A DNA stretch of 64,000 nucleotides from Lacinutrix venerupis. Its GTDB lineage: Bacteria > Bacteroidota > Bacteroidia > Flavobacteriales > Flavobacteriaceae. Below, one piece after another: positions 1 to 8,740 of this stretch (positions within the stretch are counted from its first letter, which is position 1; every line of letters starts with the position of its first letter). Location of the stretch: positions 248,001 through 312,000 of the forward strand of contig NZ_RCCH01000003.1 of NCBI RefSeq assembly GCF_003663945.1, in the 5' to 3' direction. Position numbers and translations under genes: made by a program. The notes below the pieces were generated by a model. The model was not told the origin of the DNA. It saw nothing but the letters and a program-made list of their open reading frames with translations, and did not search any database.

Positions 1-1
1 A

Positions 2-769
2 GCGGTTGATGGTAATGGTATTAGACCAGCACAATATAGTACAGATTTTGCAGTAAATAATTATACGTATAATGCTACAAACGATAATACTTTTTTAGGT
101 AACGATCAAAATGGAAATCCAGTTTATTGGAATAGAGTTGTCCATAATATTGGTTTTGTTTGGGGAACAGTTTTATGGGATTTAAATTGGGCTTACCAAA
201 ATAAATATGGTTTTGATGCAGATTTTTATAATGGTACTGGAGGTAATAATAAAGTTATGCAACTAGTTATAGACGGATTAAAATTACAAACTTGTAATCC
301 AGGAATGGTAGATGGAAGAGATGCATTACTTGCTGCAGATATGGCTTTAACAGGAGGAGAAGACCAATGTTTAATTTGGGAGGTTTTTGCAGCAAGAGGA
401 TTAGGATTTAATGCATCGCAAGGTACTTCAAGTAATATGGAAGATCAAGTAGAAGATTTTACTATGCCACCTTCTACAGACCCATCTTTACAGAACTGTA
501 CAAGCTTAAGTGTTGATGAATTTAATATGAGTAGTCAATATTCTATATACCCAAATCCTGCAAATAATGTAGTTAATATTAAGGTTAAAAAGAATTTTGG
601 AGAGGTAACAATGACATTAACAGATATTAATGGAAGAGTGGTGTTAACTAAAAACACTAATTTATCTAGTGAATCTCAGTTAAATATTAGTTCATTACAA
701 TCTGGAATGTATATTTTAACTATTAAAGGAGAAGGTATTAATACGAATGATAAGATTCTTAAAAATTAG
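2..769 (+). CDS. M36 (fungalysin-type) metallopeptidase, C-terminal part, with T9SS sorting domain
   Basis: The reading frame is open from the left edge, so only the last 255 codons are present. The first ~150 residues match the C-terminal part of M36 zinc peptidases: an HNIGFVWGTVLWDLNW segment, then LKLQTCNPGMVDGRDALL and a WEVFAARGLG segment. The catalytic HExxH would lie upstream, outside the window. The last ~75 residues form a type A T9SS sorting domain (SIYPNPANN, then TDINGRVV, ending in a basic KILKN). The protein is therefore most likely secreted by the type IX system and either released or anchored at the cell surface. A terminator hairpin follows the stop codon. Family assignment rests on these recognisable C-terminal motifs only. 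Confidence 0.82.
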   Translation, partial: AVDGNGIRPAQYSTDFAVNNYTYNATNDNTFLGNDQNGNPVYWNRVVHNIGFVWGTVLWDLNWAYQNKYGFDADFYNGTGGNNKVMQLVIDGLKLQTCNPGMVDGRDALLAADMALTGGEDQCLIWEVFAARGLGFNASQGTSSNMEDQVEDFTMPPSTDPSLQNCTSLSVDEFNMSSQYSIYPNPANNVVNIKVKKNFGEVTMTLTDINGRVVLTKNTNLSSESQLNISSLQSGMYILTIKGEGINTNDKILKN

Positions 770-793
770 AAATAATTTTTAAATAAATACTCA

Positions 794-830
794 AAAGGCA
801 ATCGTTTTTACGGTTGCCTTTTTTATTTTT
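794..830 (+). terminator. Intrinsic terminator of the M36 peptidase gene
   Basis: An 11-bp stem (AAAGGCAATCG with CGGTTGCCTTT, one G-T pair) with a 5-nt loop is followed by a T-rich tract. The tract ends right before the tadA start codon, so the T-run may also contribute to the tadA promoter (TATTTTTA, one base off TAnnTTTG). Confidence 0.8.
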
Positions 831-835
831 ATAAT

Positions 836-1285
836 ATGATAAAACCATACGACGATAAGTATTTTATGCAAAAAGCATTACAAGAAGCCGAGGAAGCTTT
901 TGCAAAAGGCGAAATTCCTGTTGGTGCTGTAATAGTTATAGATGATAAAATAATTGCCAGAGCGCATAATTTAACCGAGCTTTTAAACGACGTAACTGCT
1001 CATGCCGAAATGCAAGCAATAACTGCAGCGGCTAATTTTTTAGGAGGTAAATATTTACAAAATTGTACATTGTATGTTACTTTAGAGCCTTGCCAAATGT
1101 GTGCAGGAGCTTTATATTGGAGTCAAATATCTAAAATAGTTTATGGCGCTAGAGATGAAGAAAGAGGTTGTATAAATTTACAAACTAAGCTGCACCCTAA
1201 AACAAAGTTAGAAGGTGGAATATTAGCCGAAGAAGCATCTAGCTTAATGAAACGCTTTTTTATAGAAAAACGAAATTTAAATTAA
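836..1285 (+). CDS. tadA: tRNA adenosine(34) deaminase
   Basis: 149 residues, the usual TadA length. The enzyme deaminates A34 to inosine in the wobble position of tRNA-Arg(ACG). The zinc-site motifs of the cytidine/deoxycytidylate deaminase fold are intact: HAE at residues 56-58, with the proton-shuttling Glu58, and PCQMC at 85-89. PVGAV near residue 28 is the usual N-terminal strand. Stand-alone nucleoside deaminases (e.g. guanine deaminase) share the fold, but EPCQMCAGAL and the length favour TadA. The stop codon overlaps the stop of the converging small membrane protein gene by four bases. Confidence 0.9.
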   Translation: MIKPYDDKYFMQKALQEAEEAFAKGEIPVGAVIVIDDKIIARAHNLTELLNDVTAHAEMQAITAAANFLGGKYLQNCTLYVTLEPCQMCAGALYWSQISKIVYGARDEERGCINLQTKLHPKTKLEGGILAEEASSLMKRFFIEKRNLN

Positions 1286-1518
1286 CGTCGTTTGTCGCCT
1301 TCACGCTTACGCATTTTGTCTAAATTCTCTTTGTTAAGCATATAATCTTTAGGATTTTTATCTTTCCACCTATACCAAGAAAATAGCGGTATAACAATAA
1401 AAAAGAAGCCTAAAACACCATAGCCTATAAGTTTTTTAGAGTACGCTAAATCAAAAGCAAAACCACAAATTACACTAATAAGAGTGATGATAAAGAAAAA
1501 CCAAATTATATATTTCAT
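1282..1518 (-). CDS. Small two-pass membrane protein of unknown function
   Basis: 78 residues. Two hydrophobic segments (about 3-27 and 30-51) are followed by a charged, Lys/Arg-rich cytoplasmic-looking tail ending KRKREGDKRR-like. I do not recognise a named family. It is read leftward, tail to tail with tadA, and lies downstream of nothing obvious, so it is probably transcribed alone. The even hydrophobic pattern and plausible start codon make it a likely real gene. Confidence 0.65.
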   Translation of the reverse strand: MKYIIWFFFIITLISVICGFAFDLAYSKKLIGYGVLGFFFIVIPLFSWYRWKDKNPKDYMLNKENLDKMRKREGDKRR

Positions 1519-1541
1519 AAATGCAAAATTACAATTTAATA

Positions 1542-3323
1542 TTAAGAAGAAACATTAATTAATTGTCTTCTGTAGGCAGTTAATAATTTAGATTTTGATA
1601 CAAAACCTATATATTTTTCATCTTTAATAACTGGTAAATTCCATGCGCCAGAGTCTTGAAATTTTTGCATAACAGCCTGCATAGAATCTTTACCATAATC
1701 TATTTTATCTGGCGGATTATGCATTAAAGATTCAACTAAAGTACACTCGTATAAAGTTTGGTCAAACATTATATCGCGAACATCATCCAGTAAAATTATA
1801 CCAGATAAGTTTCCGTTTTCCGAAACAACAGGAAATAAATTTCGTGTTGATTTTGCAACACCTTCGTGCAGCATTTCTCCTAAAGTCATTTTAGGATTTA
1901 ATAGAGCAAAGTCACTCTCAATTATAGAGTCTAAAGTCATTAATGTTAATACATTTTGATCTTTATTATGCGTTAAAAGTTGTCCTTTTTCTGCAAGTTC
2001 TCTTGTGTAAATAGTATAATCTATAGTGCTTTTTTTTATGCTAAAAGATATGCCAACCGCAATCATTAAGGGTATAAATAACTCATATCCACCAGTAATT
2101 TCAGCAATTAAAAATATAGCAGTTAAAGGAGCATGTAAAACACCTGCAATTAAACCAGCCATACCAATTAATGTAAAATTTGTTTCGCTAACATTAAAAC
2201 CTAAACCAATATTGTTTATCACTTTTGCAACAGCATTACCAAGAGCACTACCCATAACCATTGTAGGAATAAATATACCACCAACACCACCAGCAGCAAA
2301 TGTTGTAGTCATGGCAACCGCTTTAAAAATAGTAATACCAATAAGTAGTGCTATTACTACCCATATATTTTGATTAAAAGCATCAAAAGGTGTTTTTCCT
2401 AAAGCTAGAATGTGGTTTCCTGCAAGTAAATTGTTTATAAATCCAAATCCTTCACCGTATAAAGGCGGAATGAAATACAGCATAATACCAATGGCTAAAC
2501 CGCCAATAATTAGTTTTTGAAATGCTGTTTTAAAGCGTTCGAAAAATTTTAAAATTGCAAAATACATTTTTGTAAAATATACAGATGCAAAGCCAGTTCC
2601 AATTCCTAAAACGGCATAAAAAAGGATATCATTTATTTGGAATTTATCTGAAAAATTAAAATTAAAAAGTAAATCGTCTCCTAAAAAAAAGTATGATGTA
2701 ATTACAGAAGAAACCGATGCTATTAGTAATGGTAGTAAAGAAGCAAAAGTTAAATCTAAAGCAAAAACTTCTACCGCAAAAATTATGGCTGCAATTGGCG
2801 ATTTAAAAATAGAAGATATTGCTCCTGCCGCGGCGCAACCAATTAATAAAGTTCTAGTTTTCCTATTAATATGAAATAACCTGCCTAAATTAGAACTTAT
2901 AGCAGATCCTGAGGAAACTGCTGGACCAAGTAATCCTACAGATCCACCAAAACCAACCGTTAAAGGAGCAGCAATTAATGGAAAATATATTTTGGAACGT
3001 TTTAAAAATCCGCTTTTACGTGTAAGTGAAAATAATACCGAAGGAATAGCGTGTTCAATAGGTTTTTTACTAATATATTTTACAAATAAATACACTAATA
3101 ATAAGCCTATAACAGGTAAAATAAAATATAACTGATTTTGAGAAAATACAATGCCTTTTGCTAAAAGAGCTTCAATTGTAAATGTTATGTTTTTAAGAGT
3201 TACTGCTGCTAATCCAGCTAGTAAACCAACTAAAGCACTTAAAATAAAAGTAAAGTTTTTCTCGGAAATATTTTTATATCTCCAAATAAGAAAACGTTTT
3301 AAAAGTGTTTTTTTAGGCATCAA
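1542..3323 (-). CDS. ClC-family chloride channel/transporter with C-terminal CBS pair
   Basis: 593 residues: the multi-helix ClC membrane domain (about 20-440), then two CBS domains (about 460-585) that in this family bind nucleotides and tune gating. GGIFIP and the pore tyrosine in GGYELFIP are present. Two key glutamates are not. The GREGP motif reads GLLGP (residues 130-134), putting Leu132 at the external gating Glu (E. coli Glu148). The proton glutamate (E. coli Glu203) aligns with Val186 in FAVEVFA. The Ser of GSGIP aligns with His91. Exchangers need both glutamates, so this is more likely a passive, weakly gated anion channel. Start: two adjacent ATGs (3323 and 3320); either may be used. 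Confidence 0.88.
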   Translation of the reverse strand: MMPKKTLLKRFLIWRYKNISEKNFTFILSALVGLLAGLAAVTLKNITFTIEALLAKGIVFSQNQLYFILPVIGLLLVYLFVKYISKKPIEHAIPSVLFSLTRKSGFLKRSKIYFPLIAAPLTVGFGGSVGLLGPAVSSGSAISSNLGRLFHINRKTRTLLIGCAAAGAISSIFKSPIAAIIFAVEVFALDLTFASLLPLLIASVSSVITSYFFLGDDLLFNFNFSDKFQINDILFYAVLGIGTGFASVYFTKMYFAILKFFERFKTAFQKLIIGGLAIGIMLYFIPPLYGEGFGFINNLLAGNHILALGKTPFDAFNQNIWVVIALLIGITIFKAVAMTTTFAAGGVGGIFIPTMVMGSALGNAVAKVINNIGLGFNVSETNFTLIGMAGLIAGVLHAPLTAIFLIAEITGGYELFIPLMIAVGISFSIKKSTIDYTIYTRELAEKGQLLTHNKDQNVLTLMTLDSIIESDFALLNPKMTLGEMLHEGVAKSTRNLFPVVSENGNLSGIILLDDVRDIMFDQTLYECTLVESLMHNPPDKIDYGKDSMQAVMQKFQDSGAWNLPVIKDEKYIGFVSKSKLLTAYRRQLINVSS

Positions 3324-3333
3324 TTAAATGTAA

Positions 3334-3366
3334 TAAAAAATCCTGCAATTTGCAGGATTTTTTATT
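3334..3366 (-). terminator. Intrinsic terminator downstream of aspS
   Basis: AAAAATCCTGCA and TGCAGGATTTTT form a perfect 12-bp stem around a 3-nt loop. It lies between the aspS stop and the start of the ClC gene, both read leftward, so the ClC gene probably has its own promoter. Confidence 0.85.
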
Positions 3367-3367
3367 T

Positions 3368-5122
3368 TTATGATTGTAAGTCTAGTTTTAAATTTAATTC
3401 TTTAAGTTGCTCTTCGTCAATAGGAGCAGGAGCATCAATCATGACATCGCGACCAGAATTGTTTTTAGGGAATGCAATAAAATCTCTAATGGTTTCTTGT
3501 CCGCCTAAAATAGCCACCAATCTATCTAAACCAAAGGCTAAACCACCATGTGGAGGTGCTCCATATTCAAAAGCATCCATTAAGAAACCAAATTGTGCTC
3601 TGGCTTCTTCTTCGCTAAAGCCTAAATGTCTAAGCATAATGGCTTGTGTTGCTTTATCGTGTATTCTAATAGAACCACCACCTATTTCGTTACCATTTAA
3701 AACTAAATCGTAAGCATTGGCTTTTACTTCTCCTGGTTTAGTGTCTAATAATTCTATTTGACCCGGTTTTGGAGATGTAAATGGATGGTGCATAGCGTGA
3801 TAATGCCCAGTTTCTTCATCTAACTCTAATAATGGGAAATCTATTACCCAAAGTGGAGCAAATACTTTTGGGTCTCTTAAACCTAAACGTTCTGCTAATT
3901 CCATACGTAAGGCACTAAGTTGTGCTCGAACTTTATTTGTCTCTCCAGAAAGTATACAAACTAAATCACCTGCTTTAGCACCTGTAACTTCTGCCCATTT
4001 AGCTAAATCGTCTTGATCGTAAAATTTATCTACAGAAGATTTAAATGTTCCATCTTCATTACAACGAGAATAAACCATGCCTAAAGCGCCAACTTGTGGA
4101 CGTTTTACCCAGTCTATTAATTTATCTATTTCTTTACGTGTGTAACTATTTCCTCCAGGAACAGCAATACCAACTACTAATTCGGCATTATTAAAAACAC
4201 CAAAATCTTTGTGTTGTGCTACTTCATTAAGCTCGCCAAACTCCATTCCAAATCTAATGTCTGGTTTGTCGTTACCATATAAACGCATTGCATCATCATA
4301 AAGCATACGTGGAAATTTGTCGATTTCAACACCGTTTACTTCTTTTAGTAAATGTCTTGTTAAACCTTCAAAAACATTTAAAATATCTTCTTGCTCTACA
4401 AATGCCATTTCACAATCAATTTGTGTGAATTCTGGTTGTCTGTCTGCACGTAAATCTTCGTCTCTAAAGCATTTAACAATTTGAAAATATTTATCCATAC
4501 CACCAACCATAAGCAATTGCTTAAATGTTTGAGGCGATTGTGGTAAGGCGTAAAATTCTCCTTCATTCATACGAGAAGGTACCACAAAATCACGTGCGCC
4601 TTCTGGTGTAGATTTAATTAAGTAAGGTGTTTCTACTTCTATAAAACCATCGTTAGAAAGATAGTTTCTAACTTCTTGTGTTACTTTAGCTCTAAATATT
4701 AAACTGTTTTTTACAGGATTACGTCTAATATCTAGGTAACGATATTTCATTCTAATATCTTCACCACCATCGGTTTTGTCTTCAATTGTAAAAGGAGGTA
4801 AAAGAGCTTCGTTTAAGATATTTAATTCTGAAACTAAAATCTCTATTTCTCCTGTTGGAATATTTGGGTTTTTAGAAGCACGTTCTATTACTTTTCCTTT
4901 TACTTGTATTACAAACTCACGCCCAAGCTCTTGAGCTTTTTTAAGTAAGTCTTTACTTGTGCGTTCTTCATCAAAAACAAGTTGAGTAATACCGTAACGG
5001 TCGCGTAAGTCTACCCAAACAATAAAACCTTTATCTCTTGACTTTTGCACCCAACCAGATAAGGTAACTTCTGTATTTATATGTTTTGCAGTTAATTCAC
5101 CGCAATTATGACTTCTGTACAT
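3368..5122 (-). CDS. aspS: Aspartate-tRNA ligase
   Basis: 584 residues, matching bacterial-type AspRS (E. coli 590). An N-terminal OB-fold anticodon-binding domain (1-105) is followed by the class II catalytic domain split by the bacterial GAD insertion. Motif 2 is visible as [14 protein letters not shown] and motif 3 as GLAFGLDRL near the C-terminus. It charges tRNA-Asp in the cytoplasm; the window's only tRNA gene (Asp-GTC at 60.9 kb) is its substrate. Whether it also charges tRNA-Asn cannot be judged here. A TATTTTTG box (5142-5149) sits about 20 bp before the start codon, inside the T-tract of the preceding efflux operon's terminator. Confidence 0.97.
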   Translation of the reverse strand: MYRSHNCGELTAKHINTEVTLSGWVQKSRDKGFIVWVDLRDRYGITQLVFDEERTSKDLLKKAQELGREFVIQVKGKVIERASKNPNIPTGEIEILVSELNILNEALLPPFTIEDKTDGGEDIRMKYRYLDIRRNPVKNSLIFRAKVTQEVRNYLSNDGFIEVETPYLIKSTPEGARDFVVPSRMNEGEFYALPQSPQTFKQLLMVGGMDKYFQIVKCFRDEDLRADRQPEFTQIDCEMAFVEQEDILNVFEGLTRHLLKEVNGVEIDKFPRMLYDDAMRLYGNDKPDIRFGMEFGELNEVAQHKDFGVFNNAELVVGIAVPGGNSYTRKEIDKLIDWVKRPQVGALGMVYSRCNEDGTFKSSVDKFYDQDDLAKWAEVTGAKAGDLVCILSGETNKVRAQLSALRMELAERLGLRDPKVFAPLWVIDFPLLELDEETGHYHAMHHPFTSPKPGQIELLDTKPGEVKANAYDLVLNGNEIGGGSIRIHDKATQAIMLRHLGFSEEEARAQFGFLMDAFEYGAPPHGGLAFGLDRLVAILGGQETIRDFIAFPKNNSGRDVMIDAPAPIDEEQLKELNLKLDLQS

Positions 5123-5141
5123 AGTGTGTTTTTATAAGGTG

Positions 5142-5149
5142 CAAAAATA
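5142..5149 (-). promoter_or_regulatory. aspS promoter -7 box (TATTTTTG)
   Basis: Read leftward, TATTTTTG matches the Bacteroidota TAnnTTTG element and is followed 19 bp later by the aspS ATG. No clear TTG at -33 is seen, because that region is the hairpin of the upstream terminator. Confidence 0.5.
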
Positions 5150-5181
5150 AAAAATCCGAAGCATTTACTTCGGATTTTTTT
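5149..5181 (-). terminator. Intrinsic terminator of the RND efflux operon
   Basis: AAAATCCGAAG and CTTCGGATTTT pair perfectly (11 bp) around a 6-nt loop, 17 bp after the RND gene stop. The downstream T-tract runs into the aspS -7 box. Confidence 0.85.
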
Positions 5182-5197
5182 TATTTATATATTATAA

Positions 5198-8100
5198 TTA
5201 ATTATCAATTTTAGGTTGTGCAGCTATTTCAATTTCCTTAAAAGCTTCAGCTTCGTTGGCTCTTAAAGGTTGAGAAGTAAATTTAATGCGCATCCACATT
5301 TTAAGTTTTATACTTAAAAAGAATAAAATTGGTACAACTATTAGGGTTAAAAACGTGGCTACAATTAATCCGTAAATAACGGTCCATGCTAGTGGTCCCC
5401 AAAATACTACGTTATCTCCTCCCATATAAATGTTAGGATTAAAGTCTGCAAACAGTGTAAAGAAATTAATGTTTAAACCAATAGCTAATGGAATTAATCC
5501 TAAGATTGTTGTAATAGCTGTAAGTAATACAGGTCTTAAACGTGCTTTTCCAGCTTTAACAATACTATTAAAAAGGTCTTCGTTTTTAAGATAATCTGTT
5601 TCCTCTAGGTTTAGTTTATTTTTCTTTCTATCTATTAATAATTGTGCATAATCTAAGAGTACCACACCATTGTTTACTACAATTCCTGCCAACGATATAA
5701 TTCCTACCATAGTCATCATGATAACGAATGCGCTACCAGAAATTACTATTCCTCCAAATACACCAATAAAACTCAAGAAAATAGCTATCATAATAATAGT
5801 AGGTTTAGAAACTGAGTTAAATTGAAATATTAAGATGAAGAAAATTAAACCAAGACCAGTAAAAAATGCACCCATTAAGAACGCCATTTGTTTATTTTGT
5901 TCTTCAATTTGTCCTGTGTAATCAATATGAATATCTTCAGGTAAACCTTCAAAACTTTTCATTTCATTTTGAATTTGTGTAACAATAGCACCAGCATCTG
6001 TAAAACCTGGAGCTAATGCAGAATATACAGTAACTACACGTTTACCATCTTTGTGTTTAATGGCATTAAATCCAGAGTTGTTTTTTTGTTTTGCAACTGC
6101 AGATAATGGTATTTCTTTTAATTGTCCTGTGTTGTCTCTAAATGTTATGTTTTGATTGAATAAAGCGCTTGTATTGTATCTATTTTCTTCGTTAAAACGA
6201 ACGTAAATATCGAAATCATCACCATCTTCTTTATAAATACCAGCTTTAGATCCAAATATCGAATTTCTAAGTTGATTACCAATTTGGTTAGCGGTAACTC
6301 CTAATTCACCTGCTTTTTGTCTGTCTATTTCAACAAGCATTGTTGGCTTGTCTTTATTAACATCTATCTTTAACTCATCAATACCAGCAACATTTTTAGA
6401 ATTTATAAATTCACGCATTTTTTCTGCTGTAGATATAAGTTCAACATAATCGTCACCTTCAATCTCAATATTAATTGGAGAACCAGCAGGTGGCCCATTT
6501 ACATCTTTCTCTACAGAAATTAATACACCTGGATATATACCAACTAATGCTTCTTGTACTTTTTGACGTAACAACTCACTATCTTCACCACGACGGTATT
6601 TATATTCACGCATAGAAGCAGTAATTTTTGCTTTGTGTGGCATTTCTGCTGAAGAACCCGAATCTGTATTAGGATTTCCTGCTCCTTCACCAACTTGAGA
6701 TACAGCACTTTCTACCATAAAGTTTCTGTTGCCATCCATATATTGGTTTTGGTTAATTACGCTATAAACACGTTTTTCTATTTGCTTGGTAATAGCATTT
6801 GTTTTTTCAATAGCTGTTCCTTCAGGATATTCTATGTATACAATAATTTGATTAGGCTTATTGTCTGGAAAGAATTCTACATTAGTACGTTGTGTAGCTA
6901 ATGAAATGCCGAAAGCTATAAACGCTGCAATAAGTAACAAAAAGGTACCCACACTTAAAAAATAAGGTTTTCTTTTTGATAGAGCCCAACGCAACTGTCT
7001 TTCGTACCAAGACTCAAGTTTTACTAAAGATTTATTTTGAAAGTTATTTGCCCATTTTCTAATAAAGAAGCGGTACACCCAAAGCATTATAGCGGTAAAT
7101 ACCATTATTGTTCCTAAACCTCTGTAAGTACCTCCAAATAGTAGAATAAGTATGCCTATAACGCCAATAATAATTGTTATTTTAATAATTTGACTTAGTG
7201 GCATATCTTTATCTTCAATAGTCATATATCGAGATACTAAAACCGAATTGAAGAATATAGCAACAAATAAAGAGGAACCTAAAACAATGGAAAGTGTTAT
7301 AGGTAAAATTTTCATAAATTCTCCCATTATTCCTGGCCAAAGTCCTAATGGTACAAAGGCAGCTACGGTTGTTGCTGTAGAAATTATAATAGGAAAAGCA
7401 ATTTCTCCAATTCCTTTTTTGGCAGCTTCAATTCTACTCATGCCTTCTTCTTCCATCAATCTGTAGACATTTTCAACAACAACAATACCGTTGTCTACAA
7501 GCATACCGAGTCCCATAATTAGTCCAAAAAGTACCATTGTATTTAAACTGTAACCAATAAGGCCTAATATCATTAGAGACATGAACATAGACATTGGTAT
7601 AGCAAAACCAACAAAAAGTGCATTTTTAAATCCTAGAAAGAACATTAAAACGGTTACAACAAGTATAACACCAAAAATAATATTATTAACTAAATCATCA
7701 ACCTGGCCTATTGTTACAGGAGATTGATCATTAGTAATAGATACTTCTAAATCTTGAGGGAATACATTTTCTTTAGCTTCTTTTACAATAACTTGAATTT
7801 GCTCTGCAGCTGCCACCATATTTTTTCCAGCTCGTTTTTTAACATCTAGCATTACAACTGGCTTTCCAGACTTTCTTGCATAAGTTGTTTTGTCTTCTTC
7901 TTTAAAAGAAACAGTAGCAACGTCTTTTAGGTAAATGGCATCTCCGTTTTCAGATTTTACAACAAAATTTTCTAATTCTGAAGGCTTTTCAATTTCTCCA
8001 ATTATTCTAATAGTTCTTCGCTGGCCACTTGTTTTTAAGTTTCCGGCAGATTGTGTTACATTACCATTGCCAATAGCTCCAAGGATATCGGTAAAAGTTA

Positions 8101-8740
8101 CTTTTGCTGCCATCATTTTATAAATATCAACGGCAACTTCTACTTCTTTTTCTTGAGCACCTCTAATGTCTGCTTTCTTTATTTCTTGTAAATTTTCAAT
8201 TTCATCTTGAAGATACTCGGCAAAATCTTTTAACTTTTCAATGGTGTAATCTCCAGAAATGTTAATGTTAAGAATTGGCATTTCTTCAGATAGACTTAAT
8301 TCAAAAACATCTGGTTCTACTTTTGCGCCGTTAAATGTTGGCCAATCTTCGTTAGATGTTTCTGTGTCTATCTCGTCTTTTACTTTTTGTAAGGCTCTTT
8401 CTACTGTAATGTTTTCATCAAACTCTACAATTAACATCCCATAGTCTTCTTGAGATGTTGAGGTCGTTTCTACAACATTACTTACTGTTTTTAGTTTGTC
8501 TTCTAGAGGATCTATAATTAGTTTTTCTATATCCTCGGCTGTATTTCCTGGGTAAACTGTGCTTACGTAAATTTTTGTTTCATTTACTTCAGGAAAATTT
8601 TCTCTTGGCATACTAAAAAAGGCAGATATCCCTAGGTAGAAAAAAACAGCAATAAGCACATACATTGTGGTTTTGTTGTTTATTGCCCATGATGACCAAC
8701 TAAACTCTTTTTCAGTATTTTTTTTATTTTTATTAGTCAT
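5198..8740 (-). CDS. RND-family efflux pump inner-membrane permease (AcrB-like)
   Basis: 1180 residues, longer than AcrB (~1050). The usual two-fold arrangement is visible: TM1 near 25-45, a periplasmic porter domain, TM2-6, then a second half with TM7 near 615 and a second porter domain. The TM4 motif is GMLVDNGIVVVENV: Asp407 of AcrB is kept, but Asp408 is Asn. In TM10 the AcrB Lys940 position reads Asn (VVNNGVVLLDYA). Two extra hydrophobic segments (about 530-575) are inserted in the central cytoplasmic loop. It works with the adaptor and TolC-like channel encoded just upstream; substrates are unknown. Its ATG overlaps the adaptor gene by 8 bases, suggesting translational coupling. Confidence 0.93.
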   Translation of the reverse strand: MTNKNKKNTEKEFSWSSWAINNKTTMYVLIAVFFYLGISAFFSMPRENFPEVNETKIYVSTVYPGNTAEDIEKLIIDPLEDKLKTVSNVVETTSTSQEDYGMLIVEFDENITVERALQKVKDEIDTETSNEDWPTFNGAKVEPDVFELSLSEEMPILNINISGDYTIEKLKDFAEYLQDEIENLQEIKKADIRGAQEKEVEVAVDIYKMMAAKVTFTDILGAIGNGNVTQSAGNLKTSGQRRTIRIIGEIEKPSELENFVVKSENGDAIYLKDVATVSFKEEDKTTYARKSGKPVVMLDVKKRAGKNMVAAAEQIQVIVKEAKENVFPQDLEVSITNDQSPVTIGQVDDLVNNIIFGVILVVTVLMFFLGFKNALFVGFAIPMSMFMSLMILGLIGYSLNTMVLFGLIMGLGMLVDNGIVVVENVYRLMEEEGMSRIEAAKKGIGEIAFPIIISTATTVAAFVPLGLWPGIMGEFMKILPITLSIVLGSSLFVAIFFNSVLVSRYMTIEDKDMPLSQIIKITIIIGVIGILILLFGGTYRGLGTIMVFTAIMLWVYRFFIRKWANNFQNKSLVKLESWYERQLRWALSKRKPYFLSVGTFLLLIAAFIAFGISLATQRTNVEFFPDNKPNQIIVYIEYPEGTAIEKTNAITKQIEKRVYSVINQNQYMDGNRNFMVESAVSQVGEGAGNPNTDSGSSAEMPHKAKITASMREYKYRRGEDSELLRQKVQEALVGIYPGVLISVEKDVNGPPAGSPINIEIEGDDYVELISTAEKMREFINSKNVAGIDELKIDVNKDKPTMLVEIDRQKAGELGVTANQIGNQLRNSIFGSKAGIYKEDGDDFDIYVRFNEENRYNTSALFNQNITFRDNTGQLKEIPLSAVAKQKNNSGFNAIKHKDGKRVVTVYSALAPGFTDAGAIVTQIQNEMKSFEGLPEDIHIDYTGQIEEQNKQMAFLMGAFFTGLGLIFFILIFQFNSVSKPTIIMIAIFLSFIGVFGGIVISGSAFVIMMTMVGIISLAGIVVNNGVVLLDYAQLLIDRKKNKLNLEETDYLKNEDLFNSIVKAGKARLRPVLLTAITTILGLIPLAIGLNINFFTLFADFNPNIYMGGDNVVFWGPLAWTVIYGLIVATFLTLIVVPILFFLSIKLKMWMRIKFTSQPLRANEAEAFKEIEIAAQPKIDN

